Assembly (NCBI GenBank): GCA_041485125.1
Contig: JBGPIT010000209.1
Span: 1-8,938, forward strand
Length of the DNA stretch: 8,938 bases
Origin: JBGPIT01 sp041485125
Lineage (GTDB): Bacteria > Desulfobacterota > Binatia > UTPRO1
Direction of reading: 5' to 3'
Within the stretch, counting starts at the first letter, position 1. The number at the start of each line of letters is the position of its first letter. Below, piece after piece: positions 6,859 through 8,938 of this stretch. Made by a program: the position numbers and the translations under genes. The notes beneath the pieces are model-generated. The model saw nothing but the letters and a program-made list of their open reading frames with translations. It was not told the origin of the DNA and searched no databases.

Positions 6859-6963
6859 TCCCCCACCGTGCGCCGCTTTGGTACAGTCCCGCAGTCAGTG
6901 CCGTCCGCCCCCAAGGCGGTTCAAGCTCGGGAGGATCCGACCCACAGCACAGAGGAGGATACG
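6859..6963. promoter_or_regulatory. Divergent intergenic region between GNAT and Cys-rich genes
   Basis: This 105-bp gap must hold both start regions. The plus-strand gene has a strong Shine-Dalgarno (AGAGGAGG, 6951-6958) before its ATG. A short hairpin, CCGCC / 5-base loop / GGCGG at 6905-6919, lies in the probable leader. No consensus sigma-70 pair was recognised on either strand. Confidence 0.45.
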
Positions 6964-7839
6964 ATGAAATCGCAACGGATGCCCAGTCTCGCCGTTCTCG
7001 CAACCGCGGTCGTTTTTCTTGCCGCCGGCCACGCTCGCGCCGCCGATCCCTGCATGGCGGACGCCAAGCAAGAGGCGCGCGACTGCAAGGCGACCTGCAC
7101 CGAGGACTATCAAGCTGCCAAAGATGCGTGTCTCGACCGCGACCACCCCTGCGTCGAGGCCTGTCGCGCCGAGCGCTACGATTGCCGCCAGGCAACCGGC
7201 ATCGACGATGCGATTGCCGCGTGCAACGCGACCCTCGAAGGCGCGCGCCAGACTTGCCGCGACAGCTACCCGGCAGGCTCGCCGGAGCGTGACGCGTGCG
7301 TCGATCAAGCACAGGTCGTCGCGTTCCAGTGCCGCGACTCCGCGCGCGAGGCGGCGAAGCCCGCGATCAAAGCCTGTCGCGCCGGGTTCCGGACTTGCGC
7401 CCGCGCCTGCGCACCGAACCAGCCCCCGAACCCGATCGGCAGGAAGCAATGTCTCGCCGGTGCCGTGGCGGACTACAAGTCGTGCCAGGCCGATTGCCGC
7501 GAGGACTTCCAGGTCGCGAAGGATGCGTGCAAGAACCGCGATCACGCGTGCGCCGAAGGGTGCCGTGCCGATCGCGCCGAGTGTCGCCGGCCGACTCTCG
7601 AGCAGCTTCAGACCGCGATCGACGACTGCAACGCCACACGCGACGCCGCGATCGCCAACTGCCGGTCGCTCTACGGCGAAGGCACACCCGAGCGCGACCA
7701 GTGCATCGACAATGCGCAGGTGGCGGCGTTCGAATGTCGCGACCAGGCCAACGAGGATGCGCGTCCTGGTCTGAAAGCGTGCCGGCACCAGTTCCGGCAG
7801 TGCGTCGAGGCGTGTCCGCCGCCGGCGCCGCCCGCCTGA
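6964..7839 (+). CDS. Exported cysteine-rich protein made of two tandem 14-Cys modules
   Basis: The product has 291 residues. The ATG at 6964 follows AGAGGAGG by five bases and opens a signal peptide (MKSQRMPSLAVLATAVVFLA..., cut after ARA at residue 26). The mature chain is two modules, residues 30-149 and 163-284, joined by a Pro/Asn linker (APNQPPNPIGRKQ) and ending PPPAPPA. Each module has 14 Cys. Spacings between them are 10-3-10-6-3-6-12-10-13-10-14-6-3 in module 1 and the same in module 2, except 14 in place of 12. Outside that gap about 60 of 108 aligned residues are identical by hand count. The segments are Ala/Asp/Glu/Arg-rich and should be helical, so the Cys would lie on one helix face, as in disulfide-stapled helical hairpins. 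An even Cys number and export suggest disulfides in the periplasm or outside. The function is unknown; no family was recognised. Confidence 0.88.
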   Translation: MKSQRMPSLAVLATAVVFLAAGHARAADPCMADAKQEARDCKATCTEDYQAAKDACLDRDHPCVEACRAERYDCRQATGIDDAIAACNATLEGARQTCRDSYPAGSPERDACVDQAQVVAFQCRDSAREAAKPAIKACRAGFRTCARACAPNQPPNPIGRKQCLAGAVADYKSCQADCREDFQVAKDACKNRDHACAEGCRADRAECRRPTLEQLQTAIDDCNATRDAAIANCRSLYGEGTPERDQCIDNAQVAAFECRDQANEDARPGLKACRHQFRQCVEACPPPAPPA

Positions 7840-7871
7840 GACTCGAGCGGATTCTTTCCTAATGAGCGCGT

Positions 7872-7909
7872 GACGTGAAGGCTGCCGCGGCTCGGGCAGC
7901 CTTCACGTC
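7872..7909. terminator. Bidirectional terminator-like hairpin between convergent genes
   Basis: GACGTGAAGGCTGCC at 7872-7886, an 8-base loop and GGCAGCCTTCACGTC at 7895-7909 form a perfect 15-bp stem. It sits 32 bases past the stop of the Cys-rich gene, and the hydrolase gene converges on it. Neither side has a U-tract. The right arm contains the hydrolase TGA stop (7903-7905) and its last codons, so for that gene the structure begins inside the coding end. Confidence 0.7.
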
Positions 7910-8784
7910 GGTCCTTCGCGCTCTCCGACGCAGCGGTTCACGAGCCGTCCGATCCGTTCGATCGTGCTGACGATCTCCTCACCCGCCGCGAGGTAACGCC
8001 GCGGGTTGCGCGTCGAGCCGACCCCGCTCGGGGTGCCGGTGAAGATGAGGTCGCCCGGCTCGAGCGTGCAGAGGCTCGAGAGATACACGACCAGCTCCGG
8101 CACCGAGAAGATCAGGTCGCTGGTGCGCGCGGCCTGCATGCGCTCGCCGCCGACGTCACAGCTGAGCGCGAGGTCGTTCGGGTCGGGGAAGGCGTCGAGC
8201 GAGACCAGCACCGGCCCGAGTGGACCGTAGGTGTCGAGCGACTTGCCCATCGAGAACTGCGGCGGCTTGTCGGCGAACTGCAGCTTGCGGTCGGAGATGT
8301 CCTGCCCCACGCAATAGCCGGCGACGTGATCGAGCGCGCGCGCGGCGGGGATGCGCCGTCCGCCGCGTCCGATCACCACCACCAGCTCGACCTCCCAGTC
8401 GACGTACGCCGAGGAGAGCACGACGTCGGCGCGCGGGCCGACGAGGCAGCTCGGAAACTTGGTGAACACGACCGGCGACTTCGGGATCTCGAGGCCGGCC
8501 TCCTCGGCATGCGCGCGATAGTTCATGCCGATCCCGAAGACCTTCGACGGCCGCGGGATCGGAGGTCCGAGGTCGGAGCCGACGTGCTCGAGGATCGCCG
8601 CCGCGTCGTCGCCGCCGTCGAGATCGGTACGCCCTCCCGCCCACTCGAGGAGCGCGGGCCATTCGCGGATCGCCGCCATCGGGTCGGCGGGAAACCGGCC
8701 GCTCGAGACCTGCTCGAGATCGACGAGGCCGGCCGCGGCGACGAGCATCGCGCGGCCGGCGGCATTTGCAAGTCGAATGGTCAT
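7903..8784 (-). CDS. Fumarylacetoacetate hydrolase (FAH) family protein
   Basis: The product has 293 residues and starts at the ATG at 8784 (MTIRLANAAGRAMLV). The frame is open upstream, but that part is Arg-rich and unlike the family. A short N-terminal domain (about 1-75) precedes the FAH catalytic fold. Visible motifs are KVFGIGMNYRAHAEE (81-95), VVFTKFPSCLVGP (105-117), VDWEVELVVVIG (128-139), GYCVGQDISDRKLQ (156-169), GKSLDTYGPLGP (180-191) and GDLIFTGTPSGVG (244-256). Glu131, Glu133 and Asp162 fit the three acidic metal ligands of the family, with the expected spacing. Members hydrolyse or isomerise beta-diketo acids in aromatic-compound breakdown (fumarylpyruvate hydrolase, homoprotocatechuate isomerase/decarboxylase, acylpyruvases); the substrate cannot be told from the sequence. 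The upstream gene ends 43 bp before it on the same strand, so the two probably share an operon. Confidence 0.92.
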   Translation of the reverse strand: MTIRLANAAGRAMLVAAAGLVDLEQVSSGRFPADPMAAIREWPALLEWAGGRTDLDGGDDAAAILEHVGSDLGPPIPRPSKVFGIGMNYRAHAEEAGLEIPKSPVVFTKFPSCLVGPRADVVLSSAYVDWEVELVVVIGRGGRRIPAARALDHVAGYCVGQDISDRKLQFADKPPQFSMGKSLDTYGPLGPVLVSLDAFPDPNDLALSCDVGGERMQAARTSDLIFSVPELVVYLSSLCTLEPGDLIFTGTPSGVGSTRNPRRYLAAGEEIVSTIERIGRLVNRCVGEREGPT

Positions 8785-8827
8785 GCGGATCCGGTTCGGC
8801 GCTACCGGTCGCGTCGAGCGTGCGCTT

Positions 8828-8938
8828 TCAGCGCGCCGTGGCCGCTCCGCCGGCGAGGCCGCGCAGCGCCTCGATCGCACCGTCGACGTGCTTGTTCGCG
8901 TTGAGCTCGCCCGTGATCACGCGCCGCACGACGCCCTC
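8828..8938 (-). CDS. C-terminal end of a gene entering from the right, identity unknown
   Basis: An open frame of 36 codons ends in TGA at 8828-8830 and continues past the right edge. The visible tail includes VVRRVITGELNANKHVDGAI followed by an Ala/Gly-rich end. It has the strong GC-third-position bias of the neighbouring genes and a helical, amphipathic look. Its stop lies 43 bp before the hydrolase start, consistent with one operon and perhaps one catabolic pathway. The tail is too short to name a family. Confidence 0.6.
   Translation of the reverse strand, partial: EGVVRRVITGELNANKHVDGAIEALRGLAGGAATAR

Noticed and set aside
6881..6899. Possible sigma-54 promoter (TGGTACA followed by a GC) upstream of the Cys-rich gene
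   Set aside because: The -24 part fits, but the GG to GC distance is one base short of the required ten and the -12 part lacks the TT. No other support was seen.
6895..7788. Minus-strand open frame of 297 codons opposite the Cys-rich gene
   Set aside because: It starts at a weak site and has no domain. The plus strand has a strong ribosome binding site, a signal peptide and two matching 14-Cys modules.

Overview
The window is GC-rich bacterial chromosomal DNA from a Gram-negative organism. Four gene products carry Sec-type signal peptides. One is a large surface or secreted protein with Thr/Pro linkers of the TPTATPT kind, which is common in Myxococcota, Desulfobacterota and 'Candidatus Binatota' genomes and in MAGs labelled Deltaproteobacteria. 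That placement is an inference from style; no rRNA or other phylogenetic marker is present.

Left part (1-3000, minus strand): the first 1000 residues of a secreted protein that runs off the left edge. It has a signal peptide, an N-terminal domain typical of SBBP proteins, a seven-bladed SBBP beta-propeller, a Thr/Pro linker, a Cys-containing PPC-like beta domain and a second Thr/Pro linker encoded by 54-bp tandem repeats. It is followed by about 1 kb (3001-4058) with no convincing gene and visibly lower GC than the right part.

Middle part (4059-6858, minus strand): four genes read leftward. In transcription order they are a PAT/bar-like GNAT acetyltransferase, a small secreted protein whose start overlaps the acetyltransferase end by 22 bp, an exported seven-bladed WD40-type propeller, and a 129-residue four-helix membrane protein. 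The first two are probably co-transcribed. The last two probably form a second unit.

Right part: a divergent plus-strand gene (6964-7839) encodes the most unusual product here. It is an exported protein made of two tandem about 120-residue modules with 14 cysteines each, at almost identical spacing. It converges on a minus-strand fumarylacetoacetate hydrolase-family gene (7903-8784), and a 15-bp perfect hairpin separates the two. The last 36 codons of another minus-strand gene enter at the right edge and probably share an operon with the hydrolase gene.

I see no defence island, CRISPR array, IS element, tRNA or rRNA. The genes do not form an obvious single pathway. The best lead for something undescribed is the duplicated 28-cysteine exported protein.
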